The notes: generated by a model from the letters alone, not told the origin. A DNA stretch of 64,000 nt from Melieria omissa (GCA_963971225.1 OZ020269.1:33625264-33689263); one strand, 5' to 3'. Numbered from the stretch's first letter, positions 12,535 through 25,908 are shown. Numbers and translations are program-made.

Positions 12535-12633
12535 CAATGCATTTCATGGTAAAAATGAAATTTTGTTGAGGAAGTTTTGCGAAAATTTGCGGTATCCAAC
12601 TGAGGTGGTTGTCATTAAAAGAAGAATTGGTTT

Positions 12634-12706
12634 GGTCGCGGAGTCGAACCTATGTTATTCGTCACTGTATACTCGTAACCCAACGCACTAACCATATCCC
12701 CATCGC
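12634..12706 (-). repeat. tRNA-like sequence, probably SINE head
   Basis: The minus strand carries an A-box-like TGGTTAGTGCG and a perfect B-box consensus GGTTCGACTCC at tRNA spacing. The acceptor and T stems do not pair properly, so this is not a functional tRNA. The TAGTGCGTT wording matches the heads of the SINEs at 58425 and 59667. The SINE core sequence is not seen next to it. Confidence 0.6.
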
Positions 12707-12709
12707 AAT

Positions 12710-15700
12710 CAGAAAACAAAAATATTTCACTAAATTGAAACACGTGTTGTTTGTTAGACTCTTTTGCACATACTTTCGATTTCGCGAGATTCTGTCAGAA
12801 ATGAAATGTTTTAACATAAAAGACACAACTGAAGAATGAATGATTGTCATATACTGAATGGAATAGTTCCCAAAGCTACGCGAAGTTAACACTGCATATA
12901 TGCAATGTTGTGCAGCAAAGGGTTAAGAATGGTTCCAAGTTTAATATTCTTTCCCAGATGTATCTTACACGGTTTTGCAGGTATTTAAATACCCGTCCGA
13001 CAGTAATGGGTTAATGCATTAATTGTTAACAGCGATGACTGAAACTGATGCATTGCATATGCGAGCCTGATGCTCACTGCAAATTGAGGCAATAAGTGGC
13101 TGCGTAATGTTGGCCACTCTGGCCGTTGATGATGCCTCGGTCGCACCGAGCATACATTTGCAAACGCCACATGACGCACAGAGAAGCGTCACTGCTTCGA
13201 GAAAAATATTGCCGCAATATCCTTGAGCAGTGACCGACGTCCGCCGTTGCTTGTGCATTGGATGCGCACCGCTGCGCTTGGGGCAGTCGTCTTAACTGCG
13301 AGCGTAATTAGGCGAAGCGAAATTAATCAACCTCAGCGCATGTGGTCAATGTGAAATGAAGTACCGTTTTATGGGCCGAAGCTGGAGCGTTATCCTTGCC
13401 AAGTGGTCTGACTGAATGCGAGATGGACGCAATGCTGCGCTGAATTACCTGGTTGAGGCGGAGCGGGCGGTGATTTAGGAGCGGCAGCAGCAGCATTAAT
13501 TGAAAATGATGAACGAGCAGTTCATGGGATCGCGAGCTGGCCAATTCAAAAGTAGCTAGTAGAACGAATGACGAAGCGCATTGCGGCGCAGAGGACACTT
13601 ACGACGTAATCACTTAATTATGGGCAGTTAATTAGCAAAGGAAATGCGACCCAGGCGAATGGTGATCAAGTGAATGTTACATAAGCAAGCTTGACTGGCA
13701 TAATTTCTCCCGATGATAGTCAGACGCAGTGCAGCGCTTCTGCTGGTTACAAATACTGCTTTACTACTACAATTATAAAAACATTTCGCAACATAATTGG
13801 CACGTGTGAATATTAATGAATTATATTCCATACATACTTTTCGATTCCCTAAAGACAAAATCATCATCTCATCTCATCTCATTTCATTTAATCTAAAATG
13901 ACGCAATTTGCTTGCAACTACACAAACCTTGGACTTGTTGCTAATCACAAACATGTTTTTTTTAGTTTTATTTCAAAGCATAAAAAAGAAACAATAACAC
14001 AATACCAAAATATTTATGCATATTAATTATTGTTGTTGTTTTTTTATTTTAACCAGTAATAAGAGATTTTTTCAATTTGACAATTTGCTGTCCGCACACT
14101 CAGTCATTATGCGCGTTATGACGCCACGACGTTTACGGTGGTGAGCCGATGCAAAATTGTGTCATAAAATAATTACGACACATTATTTCCAGCAATTTTC
14201 TGTGACAAATTGAATATGAAATCATTTTGCTTGTATGCGGGCACACACACACACAGACACACAACACAGCAGCGCCGCCGCCGCATTCCGTCAACAGCAA
14301 TAAAAACAACAATAACCGTGGCGGCAGTCAGTGAGTGATAGCAACAACGCAACGCCAATAATGACAACATCAACAACAATAACTACAAACACGAAAAAAT
14401 GGCGATTTTCTTTAGCGAACCGAAACTTTTCACAATGTGACAGGCTGGGAAAATACAAAATAAATAAGGGAAATAAAGCTAAAATAGGCGGTGGGCAGAA
14501 GAGGGCGGGAGAGGGGCGGGCGTGTGTGGACAATGCGAATGTTATTCAATTACGAAAATATTCATGAAATGACAACATTTAATGCACGCACATAAATTGC
14601 CAATGGAAGCGATATGCAGCGGTGGACAGCAGATTGGGGGGGGCAGGACTGGGCGGGTATTTCAGCGGTTGGAACGCGGCACGTCAAAGGCGGAGCGGAC
14701 AGATGAATAAATTGAATAACAGTCGAATTGACCGCGGCTGGCTGGAAAGAGAGAGAGTGAGAGAGAGACAAGAGCGTTTTTTGTGTCTTATAGTGCGGGG
14801 ACAAGTGATTACCTTAATTTCAACGATGATGGCTTAATAATTTCATTACTTTTAATTACTTAATTCAACACGAAAATCGAGCCATCAGTAAGAAGAAATA
14901 TTTGATAACAAGTATAAAAGTCTATTTCACAAATCTTGCGGGGGTCGCCCCTGCGCGTTTTATCAAATTAAAAGAAAAAAATGTTTACTCGCATTTTGCG
15001 AAATGAATTCTTTCATATTGAAAAATGTTTTATTTAATTGAAAATCTAAAAATTTTTTAAAAAGCGTTTTCGAAAAATCTTTGAAAAACCATTTTTTCCC
15101 TGTTGTTTCAGTTATGGACACATACCTCGTAAAGGAATCATCCGACCAGCACAAGCTAAGCCTAGCAAGGTCTGTCGTTGAAAAGACCTTAGCCTTTCCA
15201 GCGATATGTACATTGTCCAAATCAGATGAGATTTGGTGAAATTACTGTTGGTGAAAGTTTGAAAATAGTGAATTTTTCGACCCTTTTAAAAGAGTATACA
15301 TTTTCGAAAGATTGTTTTATAGATAAAAAAAATAGCTTCTCTGATTTTAAAATCAAAGATAAAAGATATATTATTTCATCCGAACATCTTATGTGTGAGT
15401 TTTTTTGAACGTCGGATGAGGGTTAAACAATTTTTTTGTATTTTCAGTTTCGTATTCAGCGGTCTAAAATTAGTTTGGAAAACACTTTTATTTTTAGATG
15501 CATTTTTAGTGTCGAGTAGTGTCCTCTTTATTTCTTTATTTAAATTCAGTCAATGAACAAATTAAAATGTTTTGTCTCAGCACGAATTTTAAATTTATTT
15601 ATTTGGAAAACTGATGCAGACTACATCTGTCATATACGTCTAAATATAAATAAAGGTATATTTGGCGTATAAATATTAGAAGGTATAAGGTGAGTTGATT

Positions 15701-17869
15701 ACCGATCACTTCTTTGGAGTAGACACTGTCTTCAGGTTGGTAACATGAGCTGAATTTGTTTGGGGAAAATGTTTATAAGTGAAAGTTCGACTCATGTTCG
15801 ACTTCCATTCTCAACCCATTTTCTTGTTTTGAGCGAAGCGGCTTAGAAACGTTTTCTCATCAAACCTCACAAAATGAATGATTTCAACTGTCAAAACCAA
15901 AAAACCAAGCACACAACACATATTTCATGTGAGTACATACCAGCTGGATGGAATATTATTTGTTTTGTTTTTTTTTTTTTGTTTGTATGAGATTTTCTCA
16001 CATTCACTGCTTGCTGATAATTCAAAGAATTTTCATGGAATGGTCGGGCAGTGCGCGCGAAAATTATTACGCGCGCAGCAACAAAACATTGTTGCATGAC
16101 ATTCGCCGGGCGATATCGACAATAATAACGAAAAGAGGAAAATCAACAATCGTGAAGCCAACAACAGCAACAATAATGGCCACAATGTCGACAACAATGG
16201 CAACGCCAACAAAGCAATCGCATTAATATTGTTTGTACGAATCAAAGTGAACGAGCGCCGCAGCAGGTGGAAGTGTCGGAATGCATAGTTACGAGTGCAG
16301 TGTGTGGGTCGCGTGACAAATGCGCCAACTCGTGCATGCACGCACACACAAACATGCATAGAGTGAACGCTATTAACCAGCAATAATTACTTTGCGCGCC
16401 TAAAAGTATGCTTTGTATTGATGCTCTTTCATATATGAATGCACATTTGCGCAGAAGATTTGCGGCGAACTGTACCAATTAATGAAAATTTTAATATTCA
16501 ATACGCACACACAGACACACCTACGCAATAAATTGTGCAGCGTAAATTGCACAGTAGGCGCTCGAGCCGAGCTGGCTGCCGCAACAAACTCACCCGCCGC
16601 GCGACGTGTTGCTGCTGTTGTAAACATGTATGCGCAGCTTTAATTAATTACAATCATAATTATGATCATTTATAATCATAGCATATGATTTCCCACTCCC
16701 GCAAAGGGGCCGACCGACGCACTCACGGACGGCTGGACGCTTTAACGTGGCAGAACTTTAATGAAAAATCAAATTGCCGCATAATGAAGTATACTTTATG
16801 GCGCTGTCGCCAATAAGTATCGCTGAGGCGGAGGAGGGGCGCGGCCGAAATAAATTTCCATTTCGCTGCAGAAGATTTCAGCGAACAGATTAAAATATTG
16901 AAAATAATTCAGCAAGCGATTTTTATGGGCGCACGCCCATTCTGTGTTCAGTGCGGCATTGAGCAGTGTTGCAGTTCGCGCTGGATTTAGCGGCGTGGCA
17001 CGCAATAATTGATGTGTGGATTTTGCATATGCGGCAATGGTAAATTGTAGCGGCGGCCACATAGAAGTGTCATTAATTATGTCGCATTTTTTCGTTAATA
17101 TTGCATTAAAAAATTCACCCACATGTGCCATAACGTGGCGGAAGCTTAGTTTTAATTCAACTTGAAAACTAAACGCTCTCAATTGGCATATTTGATTTGT
17201 GGATATTGAATTTAGAAATGCCGTACAGATCGCGACCCATAATGAGGACTTAAATGTTGTCAGCGGATTTCGTTGTTATTGAAAATAAACAAATACGCTG
17301 TTCGAATTTTCGATAATAACCGCATATTCCAATGTTGATGGCAATGAATGTGTATTGTTGTTTGGAATTTGGTTGGTTGGTTTAAATATTTTCATCATAG
17401 GTACTTAATTCTCATAAAAGCATTGAAGTCATTTCCGTTTGCATTTAGTTAGTTGAAAGGGCTTAAACATGTTGAGCTTTAATTAAAACTGCTTCATATT
17501 TAGGAGAAAAGGCGCTTTGCTCCAATTATTTCATAATATATACTTAATTGAATTAAAACAAAAAAATGGCTTAACTAATCACTATGCAGCTGTAATTTTT
17601 TTTAATTATTTAATATTACAGTGCGATAAAAAATTAAAATACAAGAAAAAATTGAGTCCAAATATAGTAAAACTGCTTTTTTAGCAGACGTATCTCTGAC
17701 GCATCTGATAAATTCGAGCTGAGTGCTTACTATAGTCTCCTTCAATTTTCTATCCTATTCTATAGTTTAAGATAATTTCCTAAATGTAAAATGATCAGAA
17801 TGGAAGAAACATTCGTGAACTACGAACTCGTATTTAGTCTATGTGATTTCTGCGTGCAAGGCTTGGATA
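12710..17869. other. Long non-coding stretch, largely free of recognisable repeats
   Basis: About 5 kb with no supported gene. The parts at 13000-14600 and 16000-17200 are richer in GC and in CA/TG steps than their surroundings and carry few repeats, as is usual for fly intergenic or intronic DNA. Simple repeats include CATCT units at 13866-13885, CA runs at 14240-14260, and GA runs at 14745-14770. A CTTGCGGGGGTCGCCCCTGCGCG hairpin-like stretch lies at about 14934-14957. A possible 40-residue frame at 15115-15240 (MDTYLVKESSDQHK start) resembles no family I can name. Confidence 0.4.
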
Positions 17870-17871
17870 TA

Positions 17872-18818
17872 CATTGTGACCGAAAAGTTTCCGGAAATTC
17901 TCATTTAAAATTCGCGCGCTGTATATTTTTCGATATTTTAAGTTTCTGTAGGTTGGTAGCACTGTCCTTAATTACTATGCCAAAAATGAGCGCGATCTGT
18001 CAGACAGTTTGTTTACGGCAGCTGTTGAAACCAGTTCACCTCAGTAGTGCGTTGCGATTTTGTTGAGAATTTTCTTCAAAATGAGTACCGTGAACAGGTC
18101 TCTTTGGACGTGCTTGATCGTGCCAATTCCGATCCAACTTTCATGGAACGCATCATAACTGGTGACGAGACATGGGTCTACGAGTACTACATGCAAACAA
18201 GCCAACAATCATCGGAATGGAGAGGAAAAGACGAGCCGAAACCGAAAAAACCACGCCAAAGTCGCTCGAAAATCAAGGTAATGCTGATTGTTTTCTTCGA
18301 TATTCGTGGTGTGGTGCATCATGAATTCGTCCCTGAAGGACAAACAGTCGGTAAAGACTATTATTTGACTGTTTTAAGACGTTTGCGTGAAAATATCCGC
18401 CGTAAACGGCCTCAATTGTGGAAGGATAATTCATTGGATTTTTCATGACGATAATGCTCCCTCGCGCCGAGCCAACATTATCAACGATTTTAAGGCCAAA
18501 CATTCAATAAATACCATCGAACAGCCACCGTATTCACCTGATCTTGCACCGTGTGACTTTTTCCTGTTTCCCAAACTCAAATTACCACTCAGAGGAACGC
18601 GTTTTGAATCCATAGAAGACGTAAAACAGAATTCGCAGAGGGAACTCAAAGCCATACCGGAAAGCGCCTATAAAAAATGTTTTGATGATTGGAAGAAACG
18701 TTGGCATATGTGTATCGCTTCTAATGGAGCATATTTTGAAGGAGATAAAATAAATATTGATGAAGATTAAGAATTTTGCGTTTTATTTAAAATTTCCGGA
18801 AACTTATCGGTCACAAGG
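17872..18818 (+). mobile_element. Internally deleted mariner element
   Basis: Ends carry TTGTGACCGA(A/T)AAGTTTCCGG on each side, inverted, with TA at 17870-17871 and 18819-18820, the mariner target duplication. Length 947 bp against a usual 1.3 kb, so about 350 bp, mostly the DNA-binding N-terminus, has been lost. Confidence 0.92.
18040..18770 (+). pseudogene. mariner DD34D transposase, broken
   Basis: The catalytic part is recognisable in two frames. The first carries TGDETWVYEY (first D) and a PKPKKPRQSRSKIKVML stretch. After a frameshift near 18420-18430 the second carries HDDNAPSRRA (second D) and YSPDLAPCDFFLFPKLK (third D), then the usual mariner C-terminus ending at 18770. The N-terminal paired-like helix-turn-helix region is absent. 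It cannot encode an active enzyme. Assignment to mariner is firm; the subfamily is not determined. Confidence 0.93.
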
Positions 18819-19189
18819 TACTTATAACACAACAAAATCAACATTTTTTTTCTGAAATCAAATCTATTTTTTAATTGAAAGCCTTTACATTCTTCTGAGT
18901 ACGCAGTTGTGATCAGCGTTCAAAAATCCTTTAGAAAAGGTTCAATCGAACTCGCAAAAATGTTGGCTGCTGCCTAGTGTAATTTGTTGCTTACAGCTGT
19001 TTAAAGAAGACTTGTGACAGTTTTGCTTCAAAATTTTCAGCGCCCACGTTTGAATTAAAGCGGATCTCCCCCGATCCGACGCGAGGATCATCCTTGCTGC
19101 TAGCTTAGTGGTCCAAGTGGATGTGCAGACCGTTTCACTTATTTACTAGGCGTTGTATAGTCGCTGGGCAAAACACAACTGCCTCCTGC

Positions 19190-19370
19190 TCTGTACCCGG
19201 CGATCTTTCATATCTACTTGACCAGAGCGCAACTCGTTCTCGAACTTTTCAGCATCGCCTCGAATCGTCTCTGCCATACTGCGTCGCAATTAACATGCCG
19301 CCTAAAAGTAGGCAATGCGGTTGCGGCCGACATATGCCTGTTCGGTTGTTGTTGCCGTGACAGGTCTCTT
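19190..19370 (+). repeat. Dispersed repeat, copy 1
   Basis: Shares CATCGCCTCGAATCGTCTCTG, a CATGC(C/T)(G/T)CCTAAAAGTA block, and a GACA(A/T)ATGCC(C/T)GTTC block with 23900-24050 in the same order. No coding sense found; family unknown. Confidence 0.6.
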
Positions 19371-20660
19371 ATGCCAGAGCGAGGTGCATGACCATTAATC
19401 TGCTGTGCCCTGGCGTGTTACCAACGAACATGAAGTAATATGAATGTATATGAATGAATAATTATTTATATTCCTTGGTGTTACGCTTAGCGAAGTGCGC
19501 CATCGACATAAACTGCGTCATTGATTGTGACGCTGCACGGAGTGCGTCATCGTCACAATAATTAATTTATTTTTATTTATGTATTTATTATCAATAATTA
19601 ATTATCGTCACAATATTTTAAGTGTTGGAAAAGCGATCGAATAAAAATAATATCGAATGAAACTTTTTTCTAACGAAACTCGCATCATCAGTTCACTTCA
19701 GTGCTCGGAATGAACCCCTTTTTTCGCCACTTTGCACGTGTAACGACTTCATATCACTTCGCTCTTTTTCCGATCTACCCATTTGTCTTTTTTCACTGCG
19801 CAGTGCCTCTTCGCGAGTATCTTGAACTATGACCGACTCCGCCTGTGACCGCAACGGTAGTTGATAAGTGCCGCACTAATGTTGTACATAATTTGCATAA
19901 AATTCACATGAAATGAGCGCCATAAACAAAACAAAACAGAAACGAGCACAAAATGAGCACCGAGTGCACGTAACTTACGAGCGAAGGACGTGCAAGCGAT
20001 GGCCACCCGGCAAATGTTTGATTAAACTGTTAACTTTATGGGCGAGTTCCGCGACTATCAGCGCCAATGCAGTGTGGCCAATGCAATTGGCTTTGCTTGT
20101 TGCCATATTTATGTGCTTAGTGTTGCAATAAATATGTAGAAGCGAGGTTGGCGGAAGTGTCTGTCTTGTTTTGGTGCGATAAGAAAAGTGACTGTTCGAC
20201 GAGGTAACTGGCTCAGTTTGTTAGTAGTTAAAACACGAATGGCAATATCAAAATACATTGGACGACACAAACAGCCGGAGCCGGTGGATTCGGAAAGTGG
20301 AACATGTGTACAAAGGGGAATTAGAAGGGAGAGGATTCGATTTGTGCAGGATCCACAGAGCACTGGAACGATACATTTAGACACTGGTTATGGTTAATAT
20401 TAGGAATGAAAGATTGCGAGTACAGTGAACTCGAGATAATATGAACTTTATTATTTGCAAAACATGAACATTGACTATGGATACATCTTTTCTCCATTTC
20501 TATTTCTTTTTGTCATAGCAAATGTCCTGAGTGGTGCTGCTTTCAGTTTAACAACTCTTTTCTATAATTTCTAGATTGCGAGAACATCTATTTACTTTAA
20601 AGCTGGCGAACCAATCCATTTAAGAATAATTACAGCCTTTTGGACTTAATGTCTAACGTG

Positions 20661-20868
20661 TTGCATCTGAGCTCCGAGGAAATCCCTATATTTTCAATAA
20701 AAAACACCTACACTCAAACTTTATTGAAAAGCTATGCAAGGTACACAGCCCGCAAACAAAAAGTTTTGCATCTGAGCTCCGAGGAAATTCCTATATTTTC
20801 AATAAAAAACCTACACTCAAACTTTATTGAAAAGCTATGCAAGGTACACAGCCCGCAAACAAAAAGTT
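20661..20868 (+). repeat. 105-bp tandem duplication
   Basis: The unit starting TTGCATCTGAGCTCCGAGGA at 20661 begins again at 20766. The two copies differ only by one substitution and a 2-base gap, so the duplication is recent. No gene is involved. Confidence 0.9.
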
Positions 20869-23289
20869 TTGAGTGTGTGTCAAGAAATGTTTTCGTTGAA
20901 GCATAAAGTTTAAGTGTGCATAACATTGCCGGTTAATTTCGACATATTCACACCAGCAAGGTTTATGCACCGATTTGCCCATAATGACCTCATTACCAGC
21001 AACAAACAATAGTTCTAATAGCACAATTATTACCGTTGTTGTTGTTGTTATTTATATGTAAAGTTAGTTACTGTTTAAACACAATGCGCTGAGATTAAGT
21101 GAAATTGCGCAAATTTAGTTCGGCAATTAAAATTCGATTGTAAATTCACCGAATTTCACGCCAGCTGAGGCGCGACTCGTTGGCGCGGAGAGGGAGGGAG
21201 GTGGGGAGCGACATAAGCACATAAACGTCGTCGCTGTCCATTCAATCATAAAACGCGTTTGCGACAATTGCAATCAGCCGGGCGCTGCTGGTCGGTTTGG
21301 CTGCTAAGCTAATGCCCATTAAAGGATAATGGTTTAATGATTTAATGAAGTCGTTTGTGTGGCAAGAACGCGTAAAATATGCACTAATGTGTATTTGTAA
21401 TCATTATTAATACCGCATGATGAAGTGGCATCTTCCGCCGGAAGCACTGATTACATAAAAAAATGGCTTTTTAAATTAGTTGGTGCGAGCCTTTCACTGT
21501 TTGTTTTCATCAAAATTAGCAGTGAAAACAGAGTAGTGGTTTCTCAAGTCTTGCTCATGCTTTCACTGTCACTAATCACCCATAATAAGTTCATAGTTGG
21601 GGTCCATTGGTAAAAGTTGACGCACTCGTTATTTACCTCTCGTCTTTCAAGCCAACAATCGTCAATAAAAATACAACCATTTACATACACAGTTATGCAG
21701 GAACATATTTACAAATTTATAAAATCAAATATTTGCACATCATCCCTTGTTTTTTGTTTGTTTTGTTGGCTACAAAAAGAAAAATATGCCAAACCAAAAA
21801 GTCAGATGGCACCAAAAAGTCTGCATCAAAGTTTATTTGCCAACTTCTGGTGCTTGCGCGTTCGCTGACAACAACCTGTTCGTTGGCTACTATCAAGCCA
21901 GGCCATCAACAACCGGCACCTAGCAAAGGAACTCAGCTCAGCTTTTGCCGTTATTAAAAAAGTTTACTATTTGCCGAAAGCATCGACGACAGACGGCAAA
22001 CTTGTGCATTCGGCGTACGCAAAATATTCGACAAAAATTTGATTTGAATATGCTTCACATACTCGAATTATTCAATTGTCGTCGGCGAAAAAGTCGAAAG
22101 GTGTTGAGTGTGTGTGTGTGTGTGTGGGTGGGTGGCGGTTACAAACAAGAGCAATATTCAAATAGATTTCCATATGACAGCGCTTAGTTTTTGGCGTCGC
22201 AAAAATAAAAAATATATTTGGCTATGAGAATAACCAGTTTTGTAATTTTGTTAGCACTGTTTGATGTGGTTGGCAACAATCTGCCACTATTGTTTTTAGT
22301 TGTGATAATTTATTTTGAGCATTTAAAAAACCATCCATTTTCTGCAATTGACAGACATTCTAAAAGTGTGCCAATGTTTTTCGGAACAAACCCGGTTTTT
22401 GGTTTTTGCATGGATTCGAAGATTTATTCCGAAGAAAACAAACAACGATGTTCGATGAAGATTAATGAGTTTTTATTTGTAGTACATGTAGTCGTTATAA
22501 CACAGAATGAACAGTATATTCGAGGGAGGGGAGGTTAATGGGCTTTCGACAATACATTTAGATTATTGCTTTGAAACCCAAAAGTTGTCAACCTCGCAAC
22601 TCCGATCATATGGGAGACGCTCTCTGGTGGTGAATTTCTGAACTTTAATTAATTTTGTATTTTTTATACTCAAGAATGTTGGCGATCGCCGAATAAATCA
22701 TTTAAATCGGTTCAGCAGTTTCCGAGATACAATGTTTCCTCGTTTACTTAACTGCTACACTTACAAGTGGGGAGCCAATAGGATAAGAAATAGCGGGTAG
22801 GTATGTTTGGAAGAAACATTTGGAAGGAAAAATAAATGGGTGTCGGTGATACATTTGACACGTCTGGGGGCAACCTGGGAGCAGTGGGAGCCTATTTAGT
22901 AAAAACGACCATTTTGTATGGAAGCCCCATTAAGGGTTGGAGATGGGGTATAAATATGTTTGAAAGAAATGTTCAGTAGAGAAAAGGGGATCAGTCATAG
23001 ATTTAAACCCTCTAAGAGCAACTTGTGACTAGCTGTGGAGCAATTTGTCGAATTTCCCAGCTTTTTTGTGAACTTTGACCGGTACCGGAAAAATCGGAAC
23101 ATATAAGCTAAACTTCTCCGAATATTAGGTATTATCCTGCAGTACCTGATGTACATTTCGTTGCGAAAATTACTTCTGCAGGCTTGTTCGTCTCTCTGGA
23201 TTGTGCTTCAGAATAAAACACACTTCAGCTCTTAAACGCAGTTAATAAACAGCAATCACTTTATTTAAAAATTTTTCATTCTCATTAAT

Positions 23290-23871
23290 TTTCAACACTT
23301 TTCAGCTGTTATATTTTTTTTCTATCGAGCAAAAATAAAATCAAAATCTTTTTTTTTTTCTTGCCTTCCAGACTATAACTGAAACATGTGAAAAAGCATA
23401 TTTTTAGGACCTTAATTTTTAAAAGAAAAAGTATGAAAAATTATGAAAATGACTATGGCACAATTTTTACTATTACTTATTTCAATAAGAATGGAAATCA
23501 CACCAATTCATTTGGCTGTGTATTGTATTACTTGATGTTTCCGCTTTCGTTTTACACCTAACTGGTTGATTGATTGATGTGGTTCAACATCAAAGAAAAC
23601 GTCTTGAAATTCCATATTTTCCAACTTTGAGGTCCAATCAAAGTGGGATTTTTAAACTTATAAAAATAAAATGCCACAAAGTGATTATAATGTGAACCAG
23701 TTTATTGGTTTAGAAATTAGAATCGAAAACGTTAACCTTTTTGCGAAAACGTAAACTAAGTTTGAAAAACGGATTGCGGATTCGAAATCAGCGATTTCTA
23801 ATTACATTAGAACTGATGACAAAATCAGAAAAGCCGATAAAAGGCGAAATTTGTTGCCTTGAGTTATCTTA
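23290..23871. mobile_element. One-ended copy of element-B family
   Basis: From about 23370 to 23871 the sequence follows the right arm of element B and of the copy at 62253, including GATGTTTCCGCTTTC, a GAGGTCCAAT block and the terminal GCGAAATTTGTTGCC. The left end is absent or too diverged to see. No coding capacity. Confidence 0.75.
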
Positions 23872-23899
23872 GTTTATGACTGCGGATAAGTGCATGTTC

Positions 23900-24050
23900 T
23901 GTGTCTCGTCTGTCTTTTACTCTTCCTACCTACTTAGTAGCATCACCTTGAATCGTCTCTGTGATAAATGCATTGAATTTATCATGCTTCCTAAAAGTAT
24001 GCAATGCTGCAGCCGCCGACAAATGCCCGTTCAGTCGTGTTGTGTCGTGT
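23900..24050 (+). repeat. Dispersed repeat, copy 2
   Basis: Counterpart of 19190-19370, more diverged. It lies just beyond the 3' end of the receptor gene. Confidence 0.55.
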
Positions 24051-24120
24051 AGTCTATGTTAGCGGGCCCGCAATTGCACAGTTGCGCAAAGCGAAATGCA
24101 AAATTAAAATAAAATTAAAA

Positions 24121-25908
24121 TTAAAAATCTCCAATCCAGTCCTGTAAAATGTTTTTCTGTTCTTCAATTTGTTCGCCCATCAATTGCGTCATACGGAACT
24201 GAATCAATATGAGCAAATAATTGAAAACGATTGCGGTGCTCTGCAAGAGAAAAAAACCGTTGAAAATTTCTTTCATAAATTATAACTACAAGTCATAATA
24301 CTCCGGATATGATCCCTAATTATACAATAACATTCATTCGCAGACTTGCGTTATTATTCGACATGGTAGTTAAATAAATGTATGCAGGTTATGGTAGCTG
24401 CCTCCTGTGAGACACACTAGGCCTTTTTTCATAACATATCTTGTAAAAAATGGAACTATTGAAGAGTCTCATGGTCGAAAATAAATTATAATGTGCTGCA
24501 ATATGCAGTAAATATTTAAACGAAAACTCTCTCAATTAGATTAGATTTTATCACAAAAATCGAACAGATTGGAGTCATCAAAGTTCCAGCCTTGACACCA
24601 CAACACACTGAATGCGGACAGACTACAAATAGCTGAAAAGCTTTCTTTCTTATTCTCAAAGATGTGAATTTCAAGGATTTATTTTAAGCTATGGAAAATA
24701 TTATAAATAAAAAATATAATTCAGATTTTAACTGACCGTAGAAATAATGGTGCGATTGTAGCCAATTTTCAGGCCACACGTGAATTCGATTTTATTCTCC
24801 AGTCGCCAGTACATCAGCGATGCCACTGCGGCTTTAATCACTTTACTCTCAGGATACCAAAGGTCCGCTTGCTCAATCAAACGCAGACACTTTTTGCCCT
24901 GTCAATTATGCAGAATGAGCGACGAATGAGAACAGCTTAGCGGCAGCTTTTGCCACTTACCTCCTTTAGTGCCATGTCGCAGGACATAGGCCCGGTGGCC
25001 ATTTTGTAGAATGGCTGCAGCAGGCAGGTGGCACCGTAAGCCAGCAGCTGGTAGCTGGTGCGTCCGTCGATGGAGTGGCCAAAGAGCAGGTACAGCACGC
25101 TTGTGGTGAGCGAGAAGTCGTGCGTCAGCGACACCATCAGGCTCGTCGTGTAGACGGCATTGATGTCGCCGACGACGGCGTGCAGCTGCTTCACTGTCTC
25201 AATGGCGCTCAGCAGGCGCTGCTCGCGCTTTGCTGCGTCCGGGAAGCATCGACGCAAGTAGTGCGGATTGAGAATTGTCTGCAGCAAGCGAAAGCGAATT
25301 CGCAGCATTTCGGTGAAGTTCGTGTGCAGGTAGCAGGTGAGGTATGGTCCGCTCGTGACGGAAATGTAGTAGCAGGCGCCCAGGAACATAATCCATGGCC
25401 TGTGGGGCGCCATCTGAACGACGGTGGTGCAAACGGCGGTCAGGTACGTGCTCGCCAGTAGACTTACCTCGATGACGTTCTTGCGCATCAGCTTGTGGTA
25501 GCTGAGGTTGGCGCCGAACTCGCGCTGCAGCCGCTGGTCGAGCACGTGGATGCGGTCGTACAGCTGCAGGTGGCGGCGTGCATTGCGCTGCATGGAGGCG
25601 ATGGTGGCCACGTTGCTGCAGGCGGACATGAACAGCTCGAGGCCGGAGATGGACAGCAGCAGCGTGTCCATCTGGACGATGCGCTCGCTCGCGACGGGAT
25701 CGGCGAATACCAAGCGAGCGATGTAGGCAACGCTGCCGTACCAGCAGCCGGCCCAGGCGATCGAGTAGAGCCGGGTCCAGTTGTTGACCACGAATCGGCC
25801 GCGATGGTACCACAAGCTATTGCAAGAGGCTACGAACTGCAGCAGCGCGAAGAAGGCGGTGCACTGGTAGACCGTCTGCGGCTCGGGGAACAGGTAAAGA
25901 ACTGACAT
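24121..25908 (-). CDS. Gustatory receptor family protein (3 exons, 409 aa)
   Basis: Exons on the minus strand: 25908-24961, 24898-24737 and 24240-24121, joined by GT-AG introns in phase 0 throughout (316+54+39 residues). This is an insect 7tm_7 gustatory receptor, a ligand-gated cation channel subunit in the dendrite membrane of taste neurons. Hydrophobic segments lie near residues 15-33, 47-68, 82-104, 146-166, 173-195, 253-276, 285-305 and 360-385, about the number expected. The C-terminus carries the family signature (T)YhhhhhQF as N377-Y378-LLILI-Q384-F385, after a CGLKIGYNRTIIST block at the usual exon junction. Full length and no broken frame. Coding GC is much higher than in the flanking DNA. 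The start is the first ATG in frame. The ligand and exact Drosophila counterpart cannot be told from the sequence. An odorant receptor is less likely because of the C-terminal motif. Confidence 0.93.
24385..24445 (+). repeat. Dispersed repeat inside receptor intron 2
   Basis: GGTAGCTGCCTCCTGTGAGACACACTAGGCC-type wording recurs at 28195-28265 (GGTGGCTGCCTC..GAGACACACTCGGAGGCC). It sits in intron 2 (24241-24736) of the receptor gene and does not touch the splice sites. It resembles a fly repeat usually found near LINE or SINE sequence; family not certain. Confidence 0.55.

Larger units (their letters stand above)
18821..23289. other. Non-coding stretch with local repeats
   Basis: No supported gene. 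Notable pieces are a dispersed block at 19190-19370 that recurs at 23900-24050, a 105-bp tandem duplication at 20661-20868, and a (GT)n run at 22108-22126. The 22560-23050 part has repeat-like wording (GGTTCAGCAGTTTCCGAGATACA) of unknown family. Confidence 0.4.

Noticed and set aside
12634..12706. Candidate functional tRNA on the minus strand
   Set aside because: B box is perfect but stems do not pair; better explained as a SINE or tRNA pseudogene.
16033..16383. 116-codon minus-strand frame with leucine-rich stretches
   Set aside because: Arises from CAACAA-type repeats on the opposite strand; no domain.
25075..25905. Long open frames on the plus strand and other frames over the receptor gene (up to 136 and 204 codons)
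   Set aside because: They are antisense or shifted readings of a GC-rich exon; composition is skewed (V/A/H/Q or R/P/S) and only the receptor frame has family motifs and matching splice sites.
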